Part shown: piece by piece, positions 43,331 through 54,528 of the stretch | How positions within the stretch are numbered: the first letter of the stretch is position 1 | How the letters are laid out: every line of letters starts with the position of its first letter | NCBI GenBank assembly: GCA_019009955.1 | Contig: CM032228.1 | Span: forward strand, 252,283,501-252,347,500 | Direction of reading: 5' to 3' | DNA from: Riptortus pedestris | Taxonomy: Eukaryota > Arthropoda > Insecta > Hemiptera > Alydidae | DNA: 64,000 nt | Translations under genes and position numbers: made by a program | Notes under the pieces: generated by a model | What the model saw: the letters and a program-made list of their open reading frames with translations, nothing else | Database searches by the model: none | Told to the model about the DNA's origin: nothing

Positions 43331-43867
43331 TGTTGTGTATTTACGAATCTCCTTGGAGTTATCCCAGAGTTCCTTGGATACCCCTACCGCCAAACTGTAG
43401 GCCGGGAGACGCGCGTGTTGGTAGCCAACTGCAACGGGTGGAACAGGTGGCTGCCTTTAGGGCTCGTCCTACCCGTATAAATTCTCCCAAGAATGAGTGC
43501 TGGCATCTTGCAGCAGGACCGTATCCTTTGTTTGGAAAGGAGACATTTTCATCTCCGGAGGGCTATTCAGCATGTCAGCTACACGTTGACAGCTGCTCCA
43601 GATGACACTGCGCACATCGCAAGTCGTAACACTTGAAAGGGTTAATAAGTCGCATTGTCCGGGAAGATTGATGATGCTGCGGAGTTTGAAATACTTCGTT
43701 AAGAGCCAATTTCCAGTAGATGTCATTTTAGCTCTTCGATAAAACTCCTGTTTCTAATGCTTGTCACAACTGCGCACGTCACCTCCTTTAACAACACTCT
43801 GGATTGAAAATTTAAAAGGAATAATTGGAGAAATCACGAAGGTATAATGAAAACAATATTTAGTATT
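43331..43867. other. Unassigned sequence
   Basis: Overlapping frames of 64-96 codons on both strands, no known domain. No gene called. Confidence 0.35.
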
Positions 43868-43981
43868 TTCCTTTAAGGGAAACCACCAAATGAGGTCGTA
43901 GTCAAGACTGATTTTCCACAAATTCCCATCAATCCTACCTAGGATATGCCGAAAATGATTTCCTTTGAAAACTATATTTAT
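43868..43981 (+). mobile_element. HLE 5' fragment, degenerate
   Basis: TTTCCTTTAAGGGAAACCAC to AAACTATATTTATT. Directly precedes a full copy. Confidence 0.65.
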
Positions 43982-44107
43982 TTTTAGCAGATTTCCCTTA
44001 AGGTATATCAGCTATTGAGGTTGTACTCATGACGGAATTTTCGAAATTTTTCTTCAAATGTCCATCAATCCTATCTAGTAGATGACGAAAATGAAGTCCG
44101 TTCAAAA

Positions 44108-44164
<57 letters not shown>

Positions 44165-44662
44165 AATCTCTACATATATCAAATTGAGGTCGCAATTTTT
44201 GTTTGATCGTTAAAAAACTCGATATTTAGTCGTTTTATGTAAAAAGAAAGATCAAGTTCGTTAACGGCTGAAATGGGACTTGTGGGAGGGAGGGGGTTGT
44301 TTTGAAGGGGGATTTTCAAAAATTCGAAATATCTCCGTTACTATACGTCGGATCGAAAAATTGTATAGAAGCAATCTTATTGGAAATTAAATTTACTATA
44401 AATATTGTTCTATACAATTATTCTCTATCTTGAATACTAAGCGAGATATTTGCATTTGTATTGTGTTTGTTGTCGGCAGGAGTAGGCTATGTTCAGGACA
44501 TTCCGCCGAGAGCTAGGGCGGCCGTTTTCGTCACTAATCGTCCCCCGTGAATAGGTTTAGAGATTCATTACTACTACTGTTGTTATTAGGCAGATTTCTC
44601 TATTGTAAAACTTCACGTTGGAAATCTGCTTAGTTTACGCAGCCCCTGCGTGACGGACTTTT
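43982..44662 (+). mobile_element. HLE, full length, A-type
   Basis: TTTTAGCAGATTTCCCTTAA start, (TA)n 44111-44161. The hairpin is altered to ATCAAATTGAGGTCGC. Core, A block (CCGCCGAGAGCTAGGGCGG), perfect stem-loop, GACGGACTTTTT. Confidence 0.88.
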
Positions 44663-45625
44663 TCTGTTTCCGCTCTAGTGGTCGCAATGCATCTTCGGTC
44701 GTTACCAAACTCAATATTTAAACTTTTTACGTAAGAATAAAAATCATGTTTGTAATCAACCGGTAGGAGTGGGGAATCTTGAACATTTGAAATAACTCCG
44801 TTATTATACACCCGATCGAAAAAGTGTATAGAACCAATCTTATTGTAAATTCAATGTTCTATGAATGTTGTTTTATGTGTTTTTTCAGTATCTTGATTAT
44901 TAGCCGATTTTTTTTAGTTTTCATCTTTCAGTAAACCCCCCACTGCTACTCATGACATATGAATAAAAGTCCGTCACGCAGGGGCCACGTAAACTAAGCA
45001 GATTTCCCACGTGAAGTTTTAGAATAGAGAATGTAGTAGTTACGAATCTCTAAACCAATTCATGAGGGACGAAGAGTTACGGAAACGGCCGAACTCGCTT
45101 TCAGTGGAGTCCCGAATATAGCCGACTTTTGCCGACCACACACACAATACAAATACAAATATCTCGGTTAATATTCAAGTTAGAGAATAAATGTGCTTAA
45201 ACACCAAATATTGTCTTCATTTATTGATTACTCTGTGAGATTCATGCAAATAAAAAAAAATTATTTGTTCTGTATCATACTTAATATTTAACTGTTCAAC
45301 TCTAATATTCATATTCATTAATGGCTGAATTCGCACCAGAAATTTCAAAATATCTTATTTATTATGAGTTGAATCGAAAAATTGTGCAGAAGCTTTCTTG
45401 TTAATATATTGATGATGCTCTTCAATTGTTCATGTTTACATTTGTTCGTATCTCATATATTGGAAGAATTATTCGCTTTTTCATCTGTTCATACTTATTA
45501 AATCCTCACTTGAACTCATTGCATCTCTTCTTATAAATGGAGAATGTACAGAGAGTTGTGATTAAGCGTGTGCCGTGCACCCACGTGGGAAATCTGCTTA
45601 TTTTACGCAACCCCTGCTGTACCCA
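44663..45625 (+). mobile_element. HLE C-type split by a nested HLE
   Basis: 44663-44962 carries the core and B block up to CATGACATATGAAT. 45200-45625 resumes GCTTAAACACCAAATATTG and the second core, ending ACGTGGGAAATCTGCTTATT and a damaged stem-loop. Confidence 0.72.
44963..45199 (-). mobile_element. Nested HLE 3' fragment, A-type
   Basis: AAAAGTCCGTCACGCAGGGG, CCACGTAAACTAAGCAG (stem-loop damaged), A block, octamer, GAGAATAAATGT. Stops inside the core. Confidence 0.75.
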
Positions 45626-46489
45626 TTTAAACAAATAATGTGATATGACGTCGGCTGCAAGTTATTTGCTCAGTTTACGCATCCCGTGCGTGCCTGACCG
45701 ACATTTCTTCCGCTCGGCGTCCTTGGCCATTCCGGCTTATGGTTATATTCGTCACTAGGTTGGGATGATTTCATTGGTCCCTGATGCAAGTTGACGGCTG
45801 AATGGCGCAGATAATTACCGATCAGGAGATTGCGGCCCACTCCTGTTTGCTGGCCGATTTTCTGCTTCGCCCCCGCGCGCGGAATCAGTTATTCAAATTG
45901 GCTCAAATTTATTTCACTCTCTGCATTCAAACATGGACTTTATGATTCATAAGTGAAACCCCTTTGGAATATTGCGAGTTCAGTTCGTAATTCCGTCCAA
46001 CTGATGGACTAATGGTCAAGGGGGATTTATTTATTTGCGTGCATCGCCTAACCATCTGGGTCATGTTAAACGGTCCGTCACTCAGGGGTTGCGTTAATAA
46101 GAAGATTCCTGAAGTTCTCGTTTGGCACACTTGTTCGTTCATCTCGCCATATATTCTCAAAATCTTATTACAAATCCGAAGAGTAGATGTGGGAGCTTAC
46201 TGAAGACTGAAATGAAGTAAGTAGGAACAACTAGCTTAATGTTTTAGTTACGGGAAAATGTGTAAGATCAGAATTGTAGTGCATGTCACTCTCTGTGACC
46301 AACACTCCAATCTCTTAGTGATTACCAGTATAACCTCAAGTGAAATCTCTTCGTTCTTCATTCTAACCGTTTTAATTGGATAATCTCATAGAAAGAAATT
46401 TTCTTTTGAACCACTTTGTTCTACTATTTCAATCCTGCATCGGTACTGTCTGTTAAGGGAATTAGATTAGTTCACCGGGTTTGGACTGT
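45626..46489. other. Unassigned sequence
   Basis: HLE 3' scrap at 45655-45703 (TTTGCTCAGTTTACGCATCC). A CG-rich patch lies at 45870-45885. No gene recognised. Confidence 0.4.
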
Positions 46490-47060
46490 AGATAGCGCTG
46501 CGTCACTTGGTAGTAGAAACCGTTTAGGTGTATACAGAAATTAATACAACATCGTAACTAGGCATAGACAGAAAATAACAGATCGTCTCTAGATCGACAG
46601 AAAATAATACAACTCCGTCATTAGGTGTATACAGAAAATAATACAACATCGTAACTAGGCATAGACAGAAAGTAACACATCGTCTCTAGGTAGACATACA
46701 ATAATACAATGTCACCAGGTGTATACGCATGGTATGACGTCGTCACCAGTCAGTAGACATTATACACGAAAACGTGACTGGCTACAAACTGTCCATACAG
46801 CAAGTTCACCAGGTATAGGCAGAACATACAAAATCGTAACCAAGTGTAGACAGATGATAATGGAACATTATCACCAGTTAATGACTGTATATACAATAAT
46901 AAATACATCGTCACCAGTTAGTAGACAGTATATACGAAATCGTGACTGGCTTCAATCTTTACATACAAGGTTGCCAGGTATAGACAGAAAATAAAAAATC
47001 TTTGTCAATGTGTTGACTGTATAGCATCATCTACTGACGTTGACTGAAAGTACAGCATAG
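46490..47060. repeat. Degenerate tandem repeat, unit about 35 bp
   Basis: Units follow CATCGTAACTAGGCATAGAC-AGAAAATAATA with variants such as CGTCACCAGTTAGTAGACAG and ACCAGGTGTATACAG. At least twelve diverged units. Two longer stretches (46735-46800 and 46905-46975) also match one another, so a higher-order unit of about 175 bp is likely. Confidence 0.7.
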
Positions 47061-47896
47061 TCAGCCTCCTGTTTCTGTTTTTAACCTTCGGACAACGTTC
47101 GAATCCACATATAGTGTGGTGTAGCCGGAGCTGTTGTTATCCTCGCCCGGAGCAAGGAGCCGATAGGAGGCCGTGCTAGATTGGAAGCTATAATTCGGCC
47201 AAGATGCCATCATGCTATTCCCCGGATTAGCATGAGATTGCTAAGTGCTAGATCGCCTCCTGGTATTAGGCCCACCTCCTTTCGGCCAGTGTGGTCTCGC
47301 CTCCATCTTCCTTCCTATTCATAATCAAAGGTCATTATCTTCTCCATAACTGCTAATGTTTCCTCGATGCTATTTTTGGAACGTTTTACGTCAGCTTATT
47401 TTCATTTTAGAAGTTGTTATCCGTTGCTCAAAATTTCAGTCTCGTCATATACTGGGAGTGACTCCAGGAGATATGGATAGAAAGGTTGTCAAGGTATTCA
47501 AGAGAATTCCTATAAGGTAAATATGTTTAATGATTTTCAGATAAATAATTACGTTTGTCCATTCGGTGAAGACCGTCGTTACTGGCTGATGGTCGAGTAC
47601 AGTTGGCATTGTGCTCTAGTGTGATGGTACCATCTTCAAGCCGTCTAGAGTTGTACAGGTTCCAACTCTTTATTTGAATTAAGCCTGTTGTAGAGTGACT
47701 TTGTAAAAACTAACCGGATTCCCCGAGTGCCATAAACCATATTGATATCCTACCGTCTGTTCTCATTTTTTTCCGGTAATATGACGCCTACGTAAACAGG
47801 TTTTGAAATTTAAGCTGGGCATGGCCTGTTTTGTTTTGTACCACAGCTGCTCGGAGTGAAAATCGCAATAATAGGAACAGGTGTTTACGGAAGACT
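47061..47896. other. Unassigned sequence
   Basis: No recognisable gene or repeat. Confidence 0.4.
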
Positions 47897-47950
47897 AAAT
47901 AAAAGTCCGCCACGTAGGGGCTGCGTAAACTAACCAGATTTTCTAATCGT
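47897..47950 (-). mobile_element. HLE 3' tip
   Basis: AAAAGTCCGCCACGTAGGGG, CTGCGTAAACTAACCAG. Confidence 0.75.
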
Positions 47951-48375
47951 GTAATATTAATAATAAGCCGTTATATCATGAATCACTTCATTACAAGGTT
48001 AAATAAGGAATATTGTTTTCATATACGTTCTATCGACCCCTCCCTCTCTTCTTCTTTTGTTCTTGGATTACTAAAATCTCAGTGATTGAGATAAAAATTA
48101 TTCTGATTCATTACAAATTACTCCACTAGCTGTAGTAAATAATTATCAGTAAAATTAATATCTATATTCAGATATATTTCATTAATTGTTCTTTTTTTTC
48201 GGTCGAGAATAATTCTTTCTATTCAGCGCAGCAAAATTGCATACCCTGTTTGTTTACAATTCAGATGCTTTCTTTTGTAGATATTATGAACTTGTATGTT
48301 GACTGAAAGATTTGTAGTATTACCAGTATGTTCTGTTGCAAACCTTCACTAGGGAAATCTGCTTAGTTTACGCAG
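47951..48375 (+). mobile_element. HLE 3' half, B/D-type
   Basis: AATAATAAGCCGTTATATCA (B), then CTTGGATTACTAAAATCTCA (D), GGGAAATCTGCTTAG, ACGCAG; the second half of the stem-loop is lost. Confidence 0.75.
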
Positions 48376-48764
48376 GAGTATTGTTCATACTCGACACCTC
48401 AAGTCCCTTACTGCTTCATATGCAAAGTTCGACAGCCGATTCATGTTCTGCCCGCATTATTATGCACCATGGAGCATTGAGCATGGTTTATGCACCTGGT
48501 GCATTGCTGATAGATAGGAAGGTGTGTTTGCATTGTTCTGCCGACGGACACCCATCGGCCAACGGTACTCCAAATGGTGCTGCACTTGTACTGCCAATGT
48601 CCACACCTTGAATACTGATCCAACTCTCTCCGTGTCTGGTCCTCTACTCGCTCTGAATTCTTGATACGGGCCTTGTGTCTCGTGCCGAGCAATTGGTATT
48701 CCTTAGACATTCTAATGTATAGATTTCGTTGCTCCTCTTATATATAAGAAAAACCGTCTTCCCG
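48376..48764. other. Unassigned segment with a charged open frame
   Basis: The minus strand from 48710 reads MSKEYQLLGTRHKARIKNSE, then RVEDQTRRELDQYS, a charged, non-repetitive stretch unlike neighbouring noise. After about 35 codons the likely frame shifts (another frame gives APFGVPLADGCPSAEQC). It could be a decayed gene or transposon exon. It is bracketed by two HLE 3' ends pointing inward. Product unknown. Confidence 0.3.
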
Positions 48765-49401
48765 AAAAAGCAGATTTCACATGTGAAGTTTTACAATAGA
48801 GAAATCTGCATACTGGTAACAGAACACCACCGTGATTAAATACAAACGGTAATGAAAAATCATTCAGTTAATTAAAATAAATTCCTAACTGAAACGGCTT
48901 CTTAATTGTAAGAATAATTTATATTTTAATAACTCAAATTTTAGTAGTCTAAGAACTAAAGAAGGGGGGAGGGGCGGATGAACAGAACGTATTTGCATAA
49001 ATCTGACAAAGTAACGAAGGTAAGGTAAGGTTAGAAACGACAGGTAAGGCTAGAAGCTACCACCTGAGCTGATCAGTTGCGGAAACGGCCGACCTAATCC
49101 GAACTATACCCGACCAGAGACTTCATAAAAATGCAAATATCTCGGTTAATATTCAAAATAGAGAATAAATGTATATAACAATATTTATAGTAAATTTAAT
49201 TTGCAATAAGATTGGTTCTATAAAATTACCGATCCGACCAATTACCATAATAACGGAGACATTTCGAATTTTCGAAAACCCCCTCTCTCTCTAGTCCAAT
49301 TTCAGCCATTAACGAACTTGACCTGTCTTTTTACATAAAACGGTTAAATATCGAGTTTGGTAGCGATCAAACAAAAATTGCGACCGCTAGAGCGTTAACA
49401 G

Positions 49402-49473
<72 letters not shown>

Positions 49474-49594
49474 GAACGGACATCATTGTGTCATCTACTG
49501 GGTAGGATCGATGGACATTTGAGAAAATTTTTCGAAAATCGCGTCATGAGTACGACCTCAATAGCTGATTTCCCTTAAGGGAAATCTACTAAAA
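48765..49594 (-). mobile_element. HLE, near full length, D+A hybrid
   Basis: AAAAGCAGATTTCACATGTG (stem-loop missing), D block, then an A-like block (CAGTTGCGGAAACGGCCG), octamer, core, hairpin, (CA)n(TA)n 49402-49468, 5' block, CCCTTAAGGGAAATCTACTA. Confidence 0.83.
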
Positions 49595-50471
49595 CTGTCA
49601 CTCAGGGGCTGCGTAAACTTAGCAATTTCCCTACTGAAGGTTAATAATAGATAAATATACATACTACTAACACACCACCGTAAATATTAAGCGAATAAAT
49701 ACAAATGCTAATAAGAAATATTTCTCCTCTCGGAGAGAAGCGTCTCAATTGTAAACAGTTTTGCCAATGACTCACCGGAAAGAAAACCAATACCTAAAAC
49801 ATATCAGAAAATAACATATTCATTTTATTGAAAACTATGTACGACATCTAGTGCTGTAATTTATAATGTATCAGAATAATTTTTACCTCAATCAATCAAA
49901 TTTTAGAAGTCCAAAAATTTAAGACGGGGGGGGGGGGGCAAAAGAACATATTTACATCTATCTCGTATATTAAACGTCTCTGGAAAACAATATTTGATAT
50001 TTAAGATTCGAATAATGTGGTTTATTATATAACAGAGTATTGTTTATGTGACATGAGTCGAAGTGGGGCTATACTGTAGGCTGAAAACTGGAAACTACAA
50101 ATATCTCGTTAATATTAGAGATAGAGAATAAACTTATATAACAATATTTATAATACATTTAATTTCCAATAAGATTCATTCTATACACAGTTTCGACCCG
50201 AATTATAGTAATAGAGATATTTGGAATTTTCAAAATTCTCCCCCTCTAAACCCCCCTTCCCCTTATTAAATATCGAGTTTGGTAACGATCAAACAAAACT
50301 TTCGACCGCTAGAGTGGCGATATATACGATGTATATATATATTTAGTTTTGACCAGACCTCATTTTCGTCATCTCCTAGGTAGGATCGATGTACATTTGA
50401 AAAACAAATTCAAAAATTGCGTCATGAGTACGACCTCAATAGGGGATTTCCCTTAAGAGACTTCTGTTAAA
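49595..50471 (-). mobile_element. HLE, full length, D-type, about 880 bp
   Basis: ACTGTCACTCAGGGGCTGCG start, D block, B-like GACATGAGTCGAAGTGGGG, core, short TA, 5' block, CCCTTAAGAGACTTCTG. It joins the neighbours head to tail, in the same orientation on both sides. Confidence 0.83.
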
Positions 50472-50527
50472 AACCGTCACCCAGGGGCTGCGCAAACTAA
50501 GCAGATTTCTCACATGCTAGAACAGCA
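50472..50527 (-). mobile_element. HLE 3' tip, third in tandem
   Basis: AACCGTCACCCAGGGGCTGC, AAACTAAGCAGATTTCTCAC, then stops. Confidence 0.75.
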
Positions 50528-50913
50528 CCGTCCTTATCAATTATTCCCTTTTTGGTAAACCTGCTAAAAGGGCGGGGGCGGGAAATGATGGAAAAGGTCA
50601 TTAAGGGGGTAGCTTTAAGGCTTAACTGTTTTGTATCCAAATGCCACCCCTATTTAGCAGATAAGCCCACTGATATATGTCCTGGGGGTATTTGCGTAGC
50701 ACCGAAGGGGATGAACAGCGAAGCAGGTGGTGTACAGGACCCCTCATTATGCCAGGGCCTAACAGCACTCTCTATGTCCAGCCAAGCAAAACACAAACAC
50801 TTTTTTAAACAAACACTTTCGGAAATAGCATTTTCACTAGGGGAGAGTACCATTGCGAATTTAGATGTGGTCAACAGATAATCCCTTTTCTAATAGAGAT
50901 ATCGATGATAAAA
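50528..50913. other. Unassigned segment with a 109-codon frame
   Basis: The plus frame 50552-50881 is open and cysteine-containing (CHPYLADKPTDICPGGICVA) between two HLE copies. No family recognised. The antisense strand is also open, so coding status is doubtful. Confidence 0.3.
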
Positions 50914-51478
50914 AAAAGTCCGTCACGCAGGGCCTGCGTAAACTAAGCAGATTTCCCACGTGAAGTTTAGTAATAGAGAAATTTCACGAGAGCCGAACAG
51001 TTAAGGAAACGCCCGACCTAGCTTTTGGCGGGAAACACTCTCATCCGTTATCCGCCCAGAAAATACAAATATCTCGGTTAATATTCAAGATAGAGAATAA
51101 ATGTATATAACAATATTTACAGTAAATTTAATTTGCAATAGGATTGGTTCTATACAATTTTTCGATCCGACGTATGGTAACGGAGATATTTCGAAGTTTC
51201 GAAAATCCTCCCCTTTAAATCCCCCCTCCCACTGGTCCGATTTCATCCGTTAACGAACTTGATCTTTCTTACATAAAATGACTAAATATCGAGTTTGGTA
51301 ACAATCAAAAATTGCGACCGCTAGAGCGGTAACAGACATATATATACATACAGTTTTGAACGGACCTCATTTTCGTCATCTACTAGGTAGGAACGAAGGA
51401 CATTTGAAGGAAAATTTCGAAAATTCCGTCATGAGTACGACCCCAATAGCTGATTTCCCTGAAGGGAAATCTGCTAAT
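50914..51478 (-). mobile_element. HLE, full length, A-type, compact
   Basis: AAAAAAAGTCCGTCACGCAG start, A block, octamer absent (AAATACAAATATCTCGG), core, hairpin, short TA, 5' block, CCTGAAGGGAAATCTGCTAA. Confidence 0.88.
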
Positions 51479-51479
51479 A

Positions 51480-51679
51480 GTGACACCTTGTATATTAATT
51501 TTTCTGCAATTAGAGATAGTGGTGTCTAAATGTACAGAACAATTTGCAAGGTGAGTGCAGCTTCATTGGTCTATTCTTTTGATAATGCACATTTGGTTGT
51601 GCTGGCTGTCGGCTACAGAGACACTGCTGGGACACATATATTTTCATGTGTGCACTATCCTTATTCCTTGTGTTTGGTA
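51480..51679. other. Unassigned sequence
   Basis: No recognisable feature. Confidence 0.4.
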
Positions 51680-51727
51680 TTCAGGATCACTAAGAAGGCC
51701 TTGTCTTCTAGTAGTGTTTTAATTTAT

Positions 51728-51768
51728 GCAAAGTGTACTTTCAGAGTCAGTGCACCATCTTCAGTGCC
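51728..51768 (-). ncRNA. Hammerhead-like motif, helix II weak
   Basis: Minus strand: GGCA, CTGAAGA, then a helix II region with only partial pairing, GAAA, GTACAC, TT, TGC. Core residues are intact. Helix III is imperfect (AGUACACU). Confidence 0.4.
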
Positions 51769-51837
51769 TGATTTGAGAAGTGTGGCCATAAAACGGTCCG
51801 CGGGGCGGTTTTGGCCGAGGATGCATTGCTTTAATCA

Positions 51838-51878
51838 GGCACTAATGATGAAGCTCCGACTCTGAAAGTGCACTTTGC
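51838..51878 (+). ncRNA. Hammerhead-like motif with broken core
   Basis: GGCA, CTAATGA in place of CTGANGA (an invariant G replaced), GAAA, GTGCAC, TT, TGC. Expected to be inactive. Confidence 0.4.
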
Positions 51879-51930
51879 ATAAATGAAAGCTCTGGTAATA
51901 GAGGAGAAGGCCTTATTAATTGGCACCTCT

Positions 51931-52369
51931 ACCGTCCAGCGTTTCGAGAGTTTGGTATTACTTTATTGTGAAAACATTTGGATTTAATAAAAAAAGTTTT
52001 ATCTCTTGGTGCGAACATTTATTTCTTTTGATAGAGACGCCTTTGATACTGTTCGGTAAGCCTTTGTTGTTGAACAGTCTGAAGCAGGAGCGAACGGAAG
52101 ACTGCTGCGTGTTGCCATGACCTTCCATCTCTAGCGGAACAACTCAACAGGTGTGCTACTGACAACAGTATGCTACTGGCGAGGGTCAGAGGGAGTCTAA
52201 TAAAATCACAGGTAGCGGTCTCGAGGCCCCTATAACGGAACCCATCCTTCCACCTAAGTCACTCTAGGGTTGTCACTCCTAGCTCCATAGAGATAAGCCA
52301 TCTATCGCTCTTATCACACGGATAACAGTTTAAGGCGGGAGTTTTACCCGGGCAAAATCTATGCGTTTT
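51931..52369. other. Unassigned sequence
   Basis: No recognisable gene or repeat. Confidence 0.4.
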
Positions 52370-52408
52370 CTTTGAGCAGTTTTCCCTTAAGGCAAATGAG
52401 CACACAAT
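52370..52408 (+). mobile_element. HLE 5' tip
   Basis: TTGAGCAGTTTTCCCTTAAG, GCAAATGAGC, then stops. Confidence 0.6.
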
Positions 52409-52422
52409 CCCAGCTAGCCAAA

Positions 52423-53040
52423 AAGCCAGTCACGCAAGGGCTGCGTAAACTAAGCAGATTTCCCTCCTCAAGTTTAACAATAAGTAAATCTACATACTGG
52501 CAGCAAAACCCCAAAGTGAAGATTGAGTGTATAAATACAAACGGTAATAAGAAATATTTCAGGTGTGTCAATAATTTCCGGACGGGAAGCAAACAAACTC
52601 TGAAATGCAACCAAGCAGGTCTGCCACCTCACACCGGGAAAAAAACAATTACTAAAATATATCAGAGTATAACATGTAGTTTTGTTGATAACTATTTACT
52701 ATATCTATTACTGTAATTTATAATGAATCAGAATAATTTTTATCTCAATCAATCCAATTTTAGTAGTCCAAGAACTTACTACAGGGGGGAGGGTCACAAG
52801 AGAATATTTGCATGTATCTCGTATAATAAAGGTGACTTGAAAACCATATGTGGTATTTAAGCTTCGAATATTGTGGTTTATTATATAACAGAGTATTGTT
52901 TATGTAACACTAGTAGACGTGGGGGGTTGCTGAAGGCTGAAAACTGAACTTGGAATTTTCAAAATTCCTCCTTCTAATCCCCCCTAACTCCCGGCCCGAT
53001 TTCAGCTATTAACTAACTACTGATCTTTATTTTCCATAAT
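52423..53040 (-). mobile_element. HLE, D-type, 5' end missing
   Basis: AAAAGCCAGTCACGCAAGGG start (stem intact apart from an A), D block, GTAACACTAGTAGACGTGGG, short core, TTTCAGCTATTAACTAAC. Confidence 0.8.
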
Positions 53041-53293
53041 GCATGTTAACAGGTCATGTTTTATTATTGTTATCTGTCCATAATTCGAAAGTTATGAGAG
53101 GTTTTTCTTTAGAAAAAGTTTGCTCCCATGACAGTTTGATAAAACTCACATGTAAACTTCTCTTGTCTGACCTAACGTTATTTAGGTCATGTTTGCTTAG
53201 GATTAATGTTGCTAGAGATGAAATAGATAATAGAACTAGAGACATAGCATTTGGGAAAATTTCTTAGTTAACGAATCACCTGCTTGGTGGACT
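53041..53293. other. Unassigned sequence
   Basis: A 74-codon plus frame (53043-53267) is open; the opposite strand is also open. HLE scrap TTAGTTAACGAATCACCTGC at 53264. Confidence 0.3.
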
Positions 53294-53376
53294 TTTAGCA
53301 GATTACTGTACTACGGATCGAAAAATTGTACAGAACCAATCTTATTGAAAATTAAATTTACTATAAATATTGTTAT

Positions 53377-54312
53377 TAGGGCTAGGATTCCTATGTAAAT
53401 ACATATTTGCTACTGACTTCGATATCACCTTATATCAACTCATAGTATATGTTTTAACGCAATCGGGATCAAATTAAGCCAATTTAATTTTACATATTAT
53501 TACATATTTGACTAAATTTACATATTTCTTACATACTTTGGAAATTTTTACATATTTTACTCCATATTTGTTAATTTTTAAATTTTTCTATTTCTTTACA
53601 ACAAAACTGAATAACGAGTGCATGAAGAAAATATTTTTTTACAAGAATAGGCCCTTGTATTGCCACTGTTGATTGCTTCTTAGAACCAAACCCTACAAAA
53701 CAATTCTGAGATTCCATCTCCCTTGGTTTTGGCTCTGAATAAACAAAACCAAACCTATTTCATAATTAGTGTTTATTTGTGAGTGGTAAAGTACGTGCCA
53801 CTCTTGTCAAACACGATTTGAAAATTATATTATGTGATTAATTCAATTTTCATTTTTGTCGAAATGGGGAAAGTCGCAAGGAAAAACAAAGAACGAGTTC
53901 TTCAAAATATCTTCGTGAGTTTCCAAACGAAACATTCTGGGGCTATTCTGAAATAGCCGCTTTCCGAAACGCTCCAGTTACATCAGTTGACGTCGAACGC
54001 TCATTCAGCAGATTCAAGTCGATACTAAGTCCCAATCGACGTAGTTTTACGTTTGAAAATTTGAAAATGCATTTAGTCTCAAACTGTTTTCCTTACAGTG
54101 ATTAAAAAGTTTTTGTTTTTGTATTTTTATGTTTAAAATAAAACCGTTTTTGTATTGTAATAAAAAAAATGAGAGTACAAACTGTTTTAGAAGGTTATTC
54201 ACTGTTTACATATTTCACTAATTTTACATAATTATTTACATATTTGTATCAAAATCAATACATATATATTTACATATTTGGCATTTTTAATTACATGAAA
54301 ATCCTAGCCCTA
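53377..54312 (+). mobile_element. hAT transposon, internally deleted
   Basis: 936 bp with 13-bp terminal inverted repeats TAGGGCTAGGATT, flanked by the 8-bp duplication ATTGTTAT (53369-53376 and 54313-54320). It holds the transposase C-terminus only and cannot move without a helper. It interrupts an HLE copy, so it is younger than that HLE. Subterminal TTACATATTT repeats line both ends and could be transposase-binding sites (inference). Confidence 0.92.
53920..54105 (+). pseudogene. hAT transposase C-terminal dimerisation region
   Basis: The 61-codon frame to a TAA at 54105 reads FPNETFWGYSEIAAFRNAPV, then TSVDVERSFSRFKSILSPNR, then RSFTFENLKMHLVSNC. The order APVTSVDVERSFS...SPNRR...F..ENL...L is the hallmark of the hAT dimerisation domain at the C-terminus of these transposases. 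Just upstream an ATG frame (53864, MGKVARKNKERVLQNIF) may be the original N-terminus, joined out of frame by the internal deletion. The catalytic centre is missing, so no active enzyme can be made. Confidence 0.85.
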
Positions 54313-54528
54313 ATTGTTATGTATATTTTTTCTATATCTTGAATATTAATCGAGATATTTGGATTTTTATTAAATCTTGGCGACTAACGGACGAGAGTGA
54401 CTTCCCCGCCAAAAGCTTGTTCGGCCATTTCCTTGACTGCTCGGCTCTCGTGAAATTTCTCTATTGTAAAACTTCACGTGGGAAATCTGCTTAGTTTACG
54501 CAGACCCTGCGTGGCGGACTTTTTTTTT

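Larger units (their letters stand above)
51680..51930. mobile_element. PLE terminal repeats in inverted pair
   Basis: The left arm (51680-51770) and right arm (51838-51930) share, in mirrored order, AAGGCCTT, ATGCAAAGTG, CACTTTC and TCAGTGCC-like sequence. They match the 3' end of the PLE at 16240-16330 (GAAAGTGCAC, AAGGCC). No coding part. Inverted terminal repeats are typical of Penelope-like elements. Confidence 0.65.
53294..54528 (+). mobile_element. HLE A-type split by a hAT element
   Basis: ACTTTTAGCAGATTACTG is joined by deletion to ACGGATCGAAAAATTG and runs to ATATTGTTAT (53376). The hAT follows, then GTATATTTTTTC onward with the A block, CACGTGGGAAATCTGC, ACGCAGACCCTGCGTGGCGG. Confidence 0.82.

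Noticed and set aside
43286..43726. Three overlapping frames of 64-96 codons
   Set aside because: The first includes an HLE scrap; no similarity to known proteins is visible.
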